A stretch of DNA of 64,000 nucleotides from Oscillospiraceae bacterium (GCA_910574995.1 CAJTCS010000001.1:558001-622000); one strand, 5' to 3'; positions 24,395 to 33,032 are shown, numbered from the stretch's first letter. A program made the numbers and translations. The notes: generated by a model not told the origin, from the letters alone.

Positions 24395-24420
24395 AACGAT
24401 CCCCTCCTCAAAAAATAATA

Positions 24421-24666
24421 AAGGCATGCCTGTCCACATGGGACGGGCATGCCCGCGGTACCACCCAAATTGCCTGACGCAGTTTTTTTTAAAAACCAGC
24501 TGTCCGGCCTCTTTTTCTTCCCATTCCGCTGGGATAGCGTATGCGCAAAAGCCCACGGCTTTCCGTCAGGGGCGGCCTGCTTTCCCCCATGGGGGCCTTG
24601 CACCGGCCGGCCCCTCTCTAAGGCAATGGCAAAAAAACATCTTCCCCGCGCATCCTTTTCAATTTA
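24421..24666 (-). promoter_or_regulatory. T-box riboswitch (probably tRNA-Ala)
   Basis: On the minus strand the leader has AGAGAG followed by a long GC stem I, the T-box core GGGTGGTACCGCG (24454-24466), and a terminator with GGCATGCC arms (24423-24430 and 24446-24453) and T-rich tail. The UGGU in the core pairs with a tRNA ending A-CCA. In the 3' side of stem I, GAAAGCAGG offers GCA (24578-24580) as specifier, an Ala codon, fitting alaS downstream. The specifier reading is tentative; the T-box itself is clear. Confidence 0.85.
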
Positions 24667-24672
24667 ACCATT

Positions 24673-24701
24673 ATTATAGCGGCTTTGCGGTTCCCTGTCA
24701 A
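24673..24701 (-). promoter_or_regulatory. Consensus promoter of the T-box transcript
   Basis: TTGACA (24696-24701), 17-bp spacer, TATAAT (24673-24678), all consensus, on the minus strand. Confidence 0.88.
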
Positions 24702-24724
24702 CCGTTTTTCATTTTCCGCCTCCG

Positions 24725-24842
24725 GGGGCCCGCAAACACGGCGTTTGCTGCGCAAATGCCTGTGCGGGGCAGCCGCCTGCCTTTTCCTGCCTGCCCCAAC
24801 CCGCGCGGTGGGCGCGGTACGCGCCCACGGTTTGCGGGCCCC
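24725..24842. repeat. Multi-hairpin palindromic element, copy 1
   Basis: GGGGCCCGCAAAC (24725-24737) and its exact inverse (24830-24842) close a 118-bp unit. Inside are three more stems: about 8 bp (GGCGTTTG/CAAATGCC), 7 bp (GGGGCAG/CTGCCCC) and 9 bp (GTGGGCGCG/CGCGCCCAC). It lies 2 bp after the stop of the PBP gene. A second unit with the same 13-bp outer stem is at 29744-29862. Confidence 0.75.
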
Positions 24843-24844
24843 TT

Positions 24845-26479
24845 TCAGCCTGCGGCTTCCCCAGAAAGGTACAGCGCCGCGACCTCCTCCGCTACCCGCT
24901 TGAAGACCTTTGCCGCGGCGCCCCCGTCGTCCGGGGAGGACTCCCGCAGCACCGTAATGCAGTACCGGGGGCCGGTTTCGTCACAGACAAACCCGCTATA
25001 CCAGAAATGCAGCAGCTCTTCGCCGCCTTGGAATATCCCCGTTTGGGCGGTGCCGGTTTTGATGCCGCAGGTAACGCCCGCCGGCGCGCCGGGCCTGCCG
25101 GTGCCGTTTGCAGCGGCGCTCTTCAGGCATTCCTGCAGCTGCTGGGCCGTAACCGGCCGCATCACCTCCAGGGATTTGTCCTCCACCGTGTAGAAGGGGG
25201 ACACCTCCAGCTGGTTGTCCACCAGCCCGGCGATGAGCTTGGGGGAGGCGTATACCCCGTTGCTGGCAATGGCGTTCATCATGGCGCACAGCTGGACGGG
25301 GGTTACCGTCAGCTCCCCCTGCCCGAAGGCAAAGTTGGCCAGGGCCCGTACGTTTTCCAAGGAAGCCCCGTCAGGCAGGTTTCCCGCCTGGGTGAACAGC
25401 CCCCGGCCGAATTCCTGCCCCAGGCCGAAGCCCAGGTTATAGGCCATCCCCAGCACGGGCTGGCCCCCCAGGGCCCGGGCGCAGCTGATGAAGTAACAGT
25501 TGCAGGATTTTTCCAGCGCGCCCCGCAGCCCTACGCGGCCATGGGCTGTGCCCTCGATGCAGTGGAAAGCCAGCCCCCCCGCGTTCAAAGAGCCCGTGCA
25601 CACGAAGTTGCCGGGCACGTTGCCGTCTTCCAGGGCCTGGGCGGCCGTGACCAGCTTGAATACCGAGCCCGGCGCATAGCTGCAAAAAGCTCGGTTCACC
25701 AGGGGGGAGCCCTCCGCCTTAGCAGCTTCCCCCATGTGGGCGGGGCTGTAATCGGGCGCGCTGGCCAGGGCCCGTATCTCACAGTTTGGCGATTCCGTCA
25801 CCACCACGGCCCCCTGGCCCAATTCCCGGGCCGCCTCTTGCACGACAAGCTGCAGGTCCGCGTCAAGGGTCAGGGCCACGCCCCCTTGCGAGTCCTCTGT
25901 CGTGTCCACGATAAGCCGGTCCGCCCCGGCGATCACCCGTCCCAGGGCGTCCACATGGTAATATACGGCGGCCTCGCCCCCATGGGCCTCCAGCACGTCG
26001 TTCATGGCCAGCTCTATCCCAGAGGCCCCGGACCCCATGCTGTCCAGATAGCCCACGATATGGGGGGCCAGCTGGTCTTCACTGTATCGTACCGGCACGG
26101 TGAACAGGTCTACACAGTTGTCCTCTATGGGCTGGGGAAGGGGCATGGAAAAGGGTTTCCCGTCTTCCAGGGCCAGGGCCAGCCGTTCCCGGTTCTGCCC
26201 GCCGGTGGCGGTCTCCAGGGCGCCGATGGTTTCGATGGTGGGGGCCACCGCAGCCACCTGCCGCTGCCCGGCCCCGGTAAGGGGCTGCAGGTTGCGGTCA
26301 TATATGGTCCCCCGGGACCGGGCCACCTCTAGCTTATAAACGCTTTGCCTGCCTGCCGCGTCTACATATTCCGCCCCGCCGGACACCCGGCTGATCGACC
26401 AACCGGCCGCGCCCAGCAGCACCAGCATCAGCATGAACAGCAGATAGGCCCTATGCGCGTGCATTTTCCGGTTCCGCAC
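24845..26479 (-). CDS. Class B penicillin-binding protein (peptidoglycan transpeptidase)
   Basis: 544 aa from GTG at 26479, which has AGGAGGG 9 nt upstream (the next ATG, 26464, is too far from it). One N-terminal membrane helix (about 11-28) is followed by RGTIYDRN (56-63), the dimerisation-domain signature, and a transpeptidase domain with SVFK (Ser 272, Lys 275), SCN (325-327) and KTG (474-476). It cross-links cell-wall peptides outside the membrane. No ftsW/mraY partner is adjacent, so this is a stand-alone PBP, perhaps for sporulation; the short pedestal supports the SpoVD/PbpA-like group rather than FtsI. Confidence 0.9.
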   Translation of the reverse strand: MRNRKMHAHRAYLLFMLMLVLLGAAGWSISRVSGGAEYVDAAGRQSVYKLEVARSRGTIYDRNLQPLTGAGQRQVAAVAPTIETIGALETATGGQNRERLALALEDGKPFSMPLPQPIEDNCVDLFTVPVRYSEDQLAPHIVGYLDSMGSGASGIELAMNDVLEAHGGEAAVYYHVDALGRVIAGADRLIVDTTEDSQGGVALTLDADLQLVVQEAARELGQGAVVVTESPNCEIRALASAPDYSPAHMGEAAKAEGSPLVNRAFCSYAPGSVFKLVTAAQALEDGNVPGNFVCTGSLNAGGLAFHCIEGTAHGRVGLRGALEKSCNCYFISCARALGGQPVLGMAYNLGFGLGQEFGRGLFTQAGNLPDGASLENVRALANFAFGQGELTVTPVQLCAMMNAIASNGVYASPKLIAGLVDNQLEVSPFYTVEDKSLEVMRPVTAQQLQECLKSAAANGTGRPGAPAGVTCGIKTGTAQTGIFQGGEELLHFWYSGFVCDETGPRYCITVLRESSPDDGGAAAKVFKRVAEEVAALYLSGEAAG

Positions 26480-26739
26480 CGCTCTTTCCCTCCTTTTGGC
26501 CTCCGGCGGCCCTGCCAAACGGCTTTTGCTTTTTTCTGGGAAACCCTCCCGGGCAGGGTGTTGCCTGTCGGTTCCCCATACATGTAACAAGGGCCGTTTT
26601 TAAAGCTATTTAGGGCTGTGTCGAAAGCGTTTTTGCTTATATTTTGGCCGGCGTTTCCCAGAAAATGCGTGTATGCGCGGCTTTTTCCCGGGGAAGCTAG
26701 AGAAAAGCGTATCTATAAAGCGGGAAGGAGCGGAGGGAC

Positions 26740-27099
26740 ATGGGAAAAAAGTGGAAATTCGGCCTGACAGGCGCGCTTTCCGGCCTGGCAAACGGCTTTT
26801 TTGGCGCGGGAGGCGGGTTGTTCCTGGTGCCCTTGCTGACCCGCTGGGCAGGCTTGCCCCAGCGTAAGGCCTTCGCCACATCTGTGGCGGTGATTTTCCC
26901 CCTGTCGCTGGTGTCGGCGGCGGTATACCTGTGGAAGGGCGCCCTAGACCCAGCCGCCTGCTGGCCGTATCTTTTGGGGGGATTTGCCGGCGGGCTCGTT
27001 TCCGGCCGCGTTTTCCAAAAGGTGCCTTTGGGCTTCCTGCGCCGGGCCTTTGGGGTGTTGATCCTGTACGGCGGGGTACGGGCGGTGTTGGCGCTATGA
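26740..27099 (+). CDS. TauE/SafE family transporter, first half protein
   Basis: 119 aa, about half of a usual TauE/SafE permease. GALSGLANGFFGAGGGLFLVPLL is the family repeat motif, followed by three further hydrophobic segments. The stop overlaps the start of a second half-size gene (ATGA). The two products probably pair to form one sulfite/sulfonate or other anion exporter. GAAGGAG lies upstream of the ATG. Confidence 0.85.
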   Translation: MGKKWKFGLTGALSGLANGFFGAGGGLFLVPLLTRWAGLPQRKAFATSVAVIFPLSLVSAAVYLWKGALDPAACWPYLLGGFAGGLVSGRVFQKVPLGFLRRAFGVLILYGGVRAVLAL

Positions 27100-27494
27100 G
27101 CTGGATATGGGCTTTGCTTGTGGGGGCCGTTACCGGGGTATTGTCCGGCTTTGGCATTGGCGGCGGGACGCTGCTGGTACTGTGGCTTACGTTGGCGCAG
27201 GGCATGGACCAGCTGCGGGCCGGGGGCGTTAACCTATTGTATTTCGGGTGCTGCGCCTTGCCCGCCCTATGGGGGCACATCAAAAACCGCCTGGTAGAGA
27301 AACAGGCGGCTATCTGGTGCATATGTTGGGGCGTGCCCGCATGCGCGGGGGCGGCGGCGTTGGCTTCTGTACTGGAAGTGGCGCTGTTGCGCCGGTGTTT
27401 CGGGGTGCTGCTGCTGTTTGTGGGGTTCCGGGAACTTTTCCCGAAAAAAGGGGGAAGGGAGGCGGGAAACGGCGGTTCTGCAAAAAAGGAATGA
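27096..27494 (+). CDS. TauE/SafE family transporter, second half protein
   Basis: 132 aa. GAVTGVLSGFGIGGGTLLVLWL is again the TauE/SafE motif, with three or four more helices and a short basic tail. Translationally coupled to the first half by ATGA. A single-gene full-length permease has both repeats in one chain, so this is a split version, a form also known in other Clostridia. Confidence 0.85.
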   Translation: MSWIWALLVGAVTGVLSGFGIGGGTLLVLWLTLAQGMDQLRAGGVNLLYFGCCALPALWGHIKNRLVEKQAAIWCICWGVPACAGAAALASVLEVALLRRCFGVLLLFVGFRELFPKKGGREAGNGGSAKKE

Positions 27495-27560
27495 TTTTGA
27501 CGGGACGGGGCACACTAGGGCTGGGGTATCCCACGAAAAAAGCCAAGAGGGGGAGACTGT

Positions 27561-27782
27561 ATGAACATGATAGACCGTATCGCCCTGACGCTGACCATCG
27601 TAGGCGGCGTGAACTGGGGCCTGGTGGGTATTTTCCGATTCGACCTGGTAGCCTGGCTGTGCGGTGGGCAAAGCGCGGTGCTGGCCCGGGTCATTTACAC
27701 CCTGGTGGCCATCTGCGCCCTGTGGTGTACGGCCCTGCTGTTCCGGAGCCGTGAGGAATTCCGGGAAAGCGTGCGGGGTTAG
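27561..27782 (+). CDS. DUF378 domain membrane protein
   Basis: 73 aa. IALTLTIVGGVNWGLVGIFRFDLVAWL is the DUF378 signature, followed by a second helix (VIYTLVAICALWCTALLF). Two-helix inner-membrane protein of unknown role. GGGGGAGA precedes the ATG, and a terminator follows. Confidence 0.9.
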   Translation: MNMIDRIALTLTIVGGVNWGLVGIFRFDLVAWLCGGQSAVLARVIYTLVAICALWCTALLFRSREEFRESVRG

Positions 27783-27799
27783 GATAGGCCCACAACAGG

Positions 27800-27843
27800 G
27801 GACGGCCGGCATCCACAGCGGAAGCCGGCCGTCCTTCTTTTTT
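27800..27843 (+). terminator. Terminator after the DUF378 gene
   Basis: A perfect 11-bp stem (27800-27810 with 27824-27834), followed by TTCTTTTTT. Confidence 0.9.
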
Positions 27844-27858
27844 GAAGGGGCGGGGGCG

Positions 27859-28686
27859 TCAGGCAAAGTACGGCTGCTGCCGCAGCCATGCCACCGAGGT
27901 TTCCAGCGCGGCCCACATGTCCGCCGCGCCGTAGTGCTCGATGGTGCACCAGCCGGTATAGCCTTCCCGTTCCAGTGCTGCCAGTAACGGCCCTATCTGG
28001 ATTTCCCCTTGGCCCACAGGGGCCGGGTACAGGGCCCGGCCATCTGCCCCAGCGGCGGCATGTGTGCCCCAGGCAGGGGAATAGGCCCGGTCTTTTAAAT
28101 GTACGTGGCCCACGCGGTCCTTCAGCTGCCCGTAAGCCTCCAGTTCGTCTTCCCCGGCAAAGCGGAAATTGCCGGTGTCGAAGCAGCAGGAGAGGCCCGG
28201 GCAACGGTCTAGGAAGAAGCGTACCCCCATCGTGGTGGAGAAGGGGGCCAGCAGGCTGTCATAGTCCTCCATGCATAAGGACACGCCGTAGGCGGCGGCC
28301 TTGTCGGCCAGGCGGTTTATGCATGCCGCCATGTTTTGGGCCTGGCGCCCTTGCGCAGCGGTGCTGTCGCCCTCGGTGAAAAAGCCGGGGATGGCCAACA
28401 GCTTTTTGACGCCCAGATACCGGGCCGCTTCCAGGGTGGGCTCGCTTTGCCTGTCTACATCCGTGTCCCGGCCAAAGTCGAAATAGGCTGGGATGGAGGA
28501 GATTTCCAGCCCAGCGTAGGCCAGCTCGTGGCCCAATTCATCTTCCCGCCCCAATACGCTGTTTTGGGAAACCTCCACCGCGCCGATGCCCAGGGCTTTC
28601 GCTTGGGCCAGCGCCTCCCCTAAGGGGAGGCGCTTTTGGTGTGCGATGTCTTTGATATGGTCGTAAAAAGTTGCCATTTGCATCAT
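27859..28686 (-). CDS. Sugar phosphate isomerase/epimerase (TIM barrel, AP endonuclease 2 fold)
   Basis: 275 aa. The pattern of conserved acidic and His metal ligands at barrel strand ends is visible: VSLCMEDYD, CFDTGNF, VGHVHLKDR and CTIEHYG. These match xylose-isomerase-like TIM barrel epimerases that act on free or phosphorylated sugars with a divalent metal. GGAGGG lies before the first of two adjacent ATGs. It follows the nucleoside phosphorylase gene by 111 bp on the same strand and may share its promoter. Confidence 0.85.
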   Translation of the reverse strand: MMQMATFYDHIKDIAHQKRLPLGEALAQAKALGIGAVEVSQNSVLGREDELGHELAYAGLEISSIPAYFDFGRDTDVDRQSEPTLEAARYLGVKKLLAIPGFFTEGDSTAAQGRQAQNMAACINRLADKAAAYGVSLCMEDYDSLLAPFSTTMGVRFFLDRCPGLSCCFDTGNFRFAGEDELEAYGQLKDRVGHVHLKDRAYSPAWGTHAAAGADGRALYPAPVGQGEIQIGPLLAALEREGYTGWCTIEHYGAADMWAALETSVAWLRQQPYFA

Positions 28687-28797
28687 GGCAAGCCCTCCTT
28701 CCTAAAAGATACGCGGCGTATGGCGCCGCTTCCGCAACAAAAAGGAGGCGCCCCCCTTTTTGTTGTTGGGATCTACCGGGAACCCTCCTTCTGTGTT

Positions 28798-29565
28798 TTA
28801 GGCATTTGCAGCCATGCGCTTCCCGGTTTCCACGGCGGCCTGGAAGCAGATGTCCGTAAGGCCTGCGCCGCCCTGGCTTAGGATGCCTTCGTCCCACTCC
28901 GGGCCGTCCAGGGTATCCGTGACATAGAAGAATTGGGCAAAATCCACGCCCCGGAACTGGGATACCGCAGCCAGCCCGGCACATTCCATCTCCACGCTGA
29001 CACACCCTTGTTCCCGGCGGCGCTGGGCCTTCCCCTCCGTCTCCCGGAAAAAGGCGTCGGTGGTCCAGGTCTTACCCTCTATGTAGGGGTAATCCAAGCT
29101 GCCCATGGCGTCCCGGCAGGCCTGCACGCAGCGGGGATTCAATTCTATCTCGTCAGCCGGGGGCAGGTAGTGGTACGAAAGCCCTTCATCCCGTATGGCG
29201 GCTGTCGCCACGATCAGGTGCCCGTGGGTGATGTCCCGCCGCAAGGCGCCGGCGGCCCCGCAGAAAACGAAATGCTTACCGCCCCAAGGCGCCAGGTCCT
29301 CTATAGAGCCCGCCGCGGCAGGGGCCCCCACATGGGGCAGGAACAGGGCTACCTCTGTATGGAAGGCCCGCACCCGGTAGATGGGCACCCAGCCGGTGCA
29401 ATATTTGCAGTGCCCTATCACTTCGCCACCGTATTTTTCCAATACCTCGTCTACGATGGCCTTGGAGAAGATGCCCACGCAGATCGCAGGGAAATCTGGT
29501 ATGGCTTCCTGGTGGCCGGGGTTGATGATAGCCACCGGGTTGGGGTCGAATTCATTGCAAAGCAT
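28798..29565 (-). CDS. Nucleoside phosphorylase (PNP/UDP family)
   Basis: 255 aa. FVFCGAAGALRRDITHGHLIVATAAIRDEG and the later VSVEMECAGLAAVSQF are the glycine-rich and Met-Glu active-site motifs of the PNP/uridine phosphorylase superfamily. It likely cleaves a purine or pyrimidine nucleoside with phosphate. The N-terminal region is longer and atypical (INPGHQEAIPDFPAICVG). GAAGGAGGG and a strong promoter are upstream. Confidence 0.85.
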   Translation of the reverse strand: MLCNEFDPNPVAIINPGHQEAIPDFPAICVGIFSKAIVDEVLEKYGGEVIGHCKYCTGWVPIYRVRAFHTEVALFLPHVGAPAAAGSIEDLAPWGGKHFVFCGAAGALRRDITHGHLIVATAAIRDEGLSYHYLPPADEIELNPRCVQACRDAMGSLDYPYIEGKTWTTDAFFRETEGKAQRRREQGCVSVEMECAGLAAVSQFRGVDFAQFFYVTDTLDGPEWDEGILSQGGAGLTDICFQAAVETGKRMAANA

Positions 29566-29597
29566 ATTGGTCCCTCCTTCAAGTATAAAATTGACTC

Positions 29598-29627
29598 ATT
29601 ATAGCAGAACGGGGCGCTTCTTGTCAA
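29598..29627 (-). promoter_or_regulatory. Promoter of the nucleoside phosphorylase gene
   Basis: Minus-strand TTGACA (29622-29627), 18-bp spacer, TATAAT (29598-29603). Confidence 0.8.
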
Positions 29628-29700
29628 GCGCGGCTGTGAGGAAAAGGGGCGCCCAAATCACGCTGTTAAAGCGGTGGGGCCAAAGCATGGTTATAAAACA

Positions 29701-29742
29701 GCCCTTTGGGCACTCCTGGTGGGAAAGGCGTGCCCAAAGGGC
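29701..29742 (-). terminator. Long hairpin terminator of the glycosyltransferase gene
   Basis: Perfect 13-bp stem (29701-29713 with 29730-29742), a 16-nt loop, then TGTTTTAT on the minus strand. It sits 1 bp beyond the multi-hairpin element. Confidence 0.65.
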
Positions 29743-29743
29743 C

Positions 29744-29862
29744 GGGGCCCGCAAACCGCGGGCGCTTTCCGCGCCCGCGGCACGGGGCAGGGCGTTGAGC
29801 CGCAGGCCTGCGGCCGCCCCGCGCCAAGGCCCCCAAAAAGGGGCCTTGTGTTTGCGGGCCCC
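29744..29862. repeat. Multi-hairpin palindromic element, copy 2
   Basis: The same 13-bp outer arms as at 24725 (29744-29756 and 29850-29862) enclose three stems: CGCGGGCGC/GCGCCCGCG, GGGGC/GCCCC with an internal CCGCAGG palindrome, and AAGGCCCC/GGGGCCTT. Reading this copy on the minus strand lines the three stems up with those of copy 1. It lies 11 bp after the glycosyltransferase stop. Confidence 0.75.
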
Positions 29863-29873
29863 TATGCGGCGGT

Positions 29874-32800
29874 TCAGCCAAAGTACCAGGTGCCAAGCCA
29901 CTCCAGGCTGTCGGCATATTCCCGGGTGGTGGGCGCGCCGGAGATGACGGGGTAAAACAGCAGGAACAGCACCAGGCACGCCCCGCAGAAAACCAGCAGC
30001 GCCGTGGGCATAACGGGCAGGGATACCACAGGCCCGCCAGCTTCCTGGTTTTTCCCTGCCCCAAGGCGGATGCCCCCCGCAAAGGGACGCAGGCCGCCCA
30101 GCCAATCGGCAACGGCCAGCAGGGCCAGCACCAGGAACGGCACAGCGGTAAAGTAGTGGTAGATAAAGGTTAGGCGCGGCACCAGCATCCAGGGTACGTA
30201 TACAGACAGGTATCCGGCCAGCAACGCCCCGCAGGAAACCATGCGTTTGCGGATGAACAGATAGAGGGAGACGGGCACGCACAGCAGCCCTGCCCACCAT
30301 AAAAGCGGGTTGCCCATGGCGGAGATGGTGCTGTACCAGCCGTCCCCACCGCCGGAAAAGTACCAGATGGGGCGCACATCCAGGGGCCATTCGTACCAAG
30401 GGGAGGCGAAATAGTGCTCGGCCTGCAGCTGGGAATGGTAGTGGAACATATTCTCCTGGTACCGCCAGAAAGCCCCCCACGCGTCCCCCGCGTTATGGGG
30501 CAGGGTGGTGATGGGCAGATAGGCGCAATAATACACGGCAAAGGGGATAGCCACAAAGAACAGGCAGCACCAGCCGCACAGCCGTGCGCACCGGCGCAGC
30601 AGGGGGGCCGTGTCCGCGCCGCTTTTTTTCATTTGCAAGATTTCCACGGCTAGCTTCCCAAAATACAGCGCCGCAAGGCCTATGGCCCCATAAGCGCAGG
30701 TCCATTTCGAGGCGACGCCCAAGCCCATGAACAGGCCGGACAGCCCCAGGGGCGCCAGCAGTTTCGGCCAGCTGTCCCCCAGCAGGTCCCGGCGGAGGAA
30801 AACAGCCATACAGCTGTACATCAGCAGCAGGAAGAACACCGCGTAGGTATCGATGGTGGCAATGCGCGTTTGGGTAAAATGCATGAAATCAAAGGCGAAC
30901 AGGAGGGTCCCCATGGCGCACAGCCAGGTCTTGCCGAAAAGCTGCTTGCACAGGAAATAGAACACAGGCAGCATCAGCACCCCGAACAGCGCACCCATGC
31001 ACCGCCAGCCAAAGGGGTTCATGCCGAAAAGCCGTATTCCCAGGGAAATGATGTATTTCCCCAGGGGGGGATGGGTGTTTTCATAGGGTTCCAGGCCCTG
31101 GATGTGCTCGTAGGCCGTGCGGGCGTGGTAAATCTCGTCAAAATACGTGGAATTTTGGTAGGTGCTGTGCAAGGCCACCGTATCTTGCTCGTCGGTCAGG
31201 GCCTCTGCCCCTGGCCCTTGGGCCGTGGCGGGCAGCAGCACGCCGTTTGCCGCCACACCCACCTCGTTCAGGGCCACCCGGTTGTCCGTGGCGGTCAGCC
31301 GCACATAGCGGCCGGGCGTGGGCAGGGCAAACTGCCTCCAGCTGAACACATAGTCTTCGGGAAGCCTGCCGCAGTCTGTCCAGTTTACCCCGTCCTGGCT
31401 TACCTCTACCCGCAGGGCAGAGCTGGTGCGGGCGGCATAGCGGCTGTCGTCCGGGGCGATGCCCGCCATATAGCACAAGGCGTCCCCTTGGCCCTGTACC
31501 TGGATGACGGCTTGTTCCCCCTCTGCGGGGGCCCAGGCTGTCACAGGGGCGGACATGCCCCCCAGGTCCCAGAAGCCCACCAGGGCGTACGCCAGGGTGA
31601 CGGCCGCCATGCACAGCCAGTCGGCCCGCCGCATGTTACGCTTTTCCGGGAACTGCCAGCCAGGGGCGGCGCGCCCCCCCGCCGGCCCTGGGGCCGGCTT
31701 TTTCCGGGCGGGGGCTTTGGCTGCGGGGGCCCGGCCCAGGACATACGAGGAAAAACACACATACAGGAAATAGAGGATAGCCCCGGCCTGTACAAGGGCC
31801 ATGCCCCGGATTATGGGGTCGTTGGGGTCGTAAGAGCCGCCCACCGTATGGAACAGCCACAGCACGTGGGAGACGTTCAGGAAGCTGACGGCCGTTACAG
31901 CCCCGTAGGCCCATATAAGCCGCCTGTCCTTTTGGAAAGCGAAAGCAATTAAAATGAAAAGGAACATGGGGAACAGGTACCGCTCGTGCATCTTGATGCT
32001 GAACAGGTACATGGTGGACATCAGCACCGCCGGGCAGGCGAAGAGGGCGTCCTCCCGTTTCGACCGGAGGGCCACCGCCCCGCAGGCCAGGGTGGCCAGC
32101 ACCGGCGCGGAAAGGGTCAGGCAGGCCTTGCCCAAGCCTTCCGGCGGCAGGCCCCGCCAGTTCCAGCCGATGAGCGCCCAGAAGTTATAGGCGTTGATGG
32201 AGTAGTAGTCGTAATAGTCCAGCGTGGCCCTATACTTGTCCACAAGCCACAGGAAGTTGAAATCCTTGGTAAAGGGCAGCGCCGCCAGCAGCAGGGCCCC
32301 CAGGGCGCAGGCCACGCCAATGCCAAGCCCCGTCCATTTTTTGCGCCTGGCCGTGCAGAACAGGTAGACAGGCGCAAAGATGAGCATCTGCGGCTTCGAG
32401 ATTACCGCCAGGCCGTATAGCGCCCCAGAAGCGGCGTACCGCCCTTTGTACAGCAAAGCCAGCGAGGCCAGCAGGATGGCTGTGCAGAAAGAATCCGCCT
32501 GGCCCCACTGGGCGGAATTTACCAGCACCGCCGGACAGAACAGGTATGCCCCGGCCAGCAGCAGCGCCCCACGCTCCCCCAGCTTTTTCCGGCCCAGCCA
32601 CAGCAGCGCCCCGCCGCAGGCCAGGTCTGCCAGGATAGAGGGCATTTTCATCAGCAGGGTGTACCACTGGGAGGTGTCCGTCCAGCGCAGCAGCCGGCGC
32701 AGGCGGTCCAAAAAGGAAAGCACATAGATGTACCCGGGGGGATAATCCAGGAAGATGTCCTGCTGGTACAGCTCTCCGTAGCCCACCTGGTTGGCGATGC

Positions 32801-33032
32801 GCCCCCAGCTTTTGAAGGTGTCGATATCTGTGCTGTAGCCCTCGGTATAATAGCCCAGCAGCAGCCGCAGGGCGAACGCCGCCAGCAGCAGCCCCACCCC
32901 CAGCGTTAGGAAGCGCCAGCGGGCGTCTGGGCGGGCGCCGCCGGGGGCAGAGGCCCAGGCGCGCACCGGGCCCGCGGCGCACAGCAGAAGCGCGCCTAGG
33001 AAGATTGCGCACAGGAAGACGTGTATACCCAT
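29874..33032 (-). CDS. Double GT-C glycosyltransferase with internal discoidin-like domain (PMT/GT39 family)
   Basis: 1052 aa. Residues 1-435 form a multi-helix GT-C domain with DIDTFKSWG (70-78) in the first outer loop and SAQWGQADS. A basic Pro/Ala linker (435-470) and one helix lead to an extracytoplasmic beta-sandwich (about 500-600; VEVSQDGVNW, GRYVRLTATDNR) of F5/8-type C kind. A second GT-C domain (610-1052) follows with FDEIYHARTAYEH (631-643) and THPPLGKYI, the protein O-mannosyltransferase signature. Both would use lipid-linked sugars at the outer face. Such proteins are usually one GT-C unit, so this is a fusion. GGAG precedes the ATG; a good promoter lies upstream. Confidence 0.88.
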   Translation of the reverse strand: MGIHVFLCAIFLGALLLCAAGPVRAWASAPGGARPDARWRFLTLGVGLLLAAFALRLLLGYYTEGYSTDIDTFKSWGRIANQVGYGELYQQDIFLDYPPGYIYVLSFLDRLRRLLRWTDTSQWYTLLMKMPSILADLACGGALLWLGRKKLGERGALLLAGAYLFCPAVLVNSAQWGQADSFCTAILLASLALLYKGRYAASGALYGLAVISKPQMLIFAPVYLFCTARRKKWTGLGIGVACALGALLLAALPFTKDFNFLWLVDKYRATLDYYDYYSINAYNFWALIGWNWRGLPPEGLGKACLTLSAPVLATLACGAVALRSKREDALFACPAVLMSTMYLFSIKMHERYLFPMFLFILIAFAFQKDRRLIWAYGAVTAVSFLNVSHVLWLFHTVGGSYDPNDPIIRGMALVQAGAILYFLYVCFSSYVLGRAPAAKAPARKKPAPGPAGGRAAPGWQFPEKRNMRRADWLCMAAVTLAYALVGFWDLGGMSAPVTAWAPAEGEQAVIQVQGQGDALCYMAGIAPDDSRYAARTSSALRVEVSQDGVNWTDCGRLPEDYVFSWRQFALPTPGRYVRLTATDNRVALNEVGVAANGVLLPATAQGPGAEALTDEQDTVALHSTYQNSTYFDEIYHARTAYEHIQGLEPYENTHPPLGKYIISLGIRLFGMNPFGWRCMGALFGVLMLPVFYFLCKQLFGKTWLCAMGTLLFAFDFMHFTQTRIATIDTYAVFFLLLMYSCMAVFLRRDLLGDSWPKLLAPLGLSGLFMGLGVASKWTCAYGAIGLAALYFGKLAVEILQMKKSGADTAPLLRRCARLCGWCCLFFVAIPFAVYYCAYLPITTLPHNAGDAWGAFWRYQENMFHYHSQLQAEHYFASPWYEWPLDVRPIWYFSGGGDGWYSTISAMGNPLLWWAGLLCVPVSLYLFIRKRMVSCGALLAGYLSVYVPWMLVPRLTFIYHYFTAVPFLVLALLAVADWLGGLRPFAGGIRLGAGKNQEAGGPVVSLPVMPTALLVFCGACLVLFLLFYPVISGAPTTREYADSLEWLGTWYFG

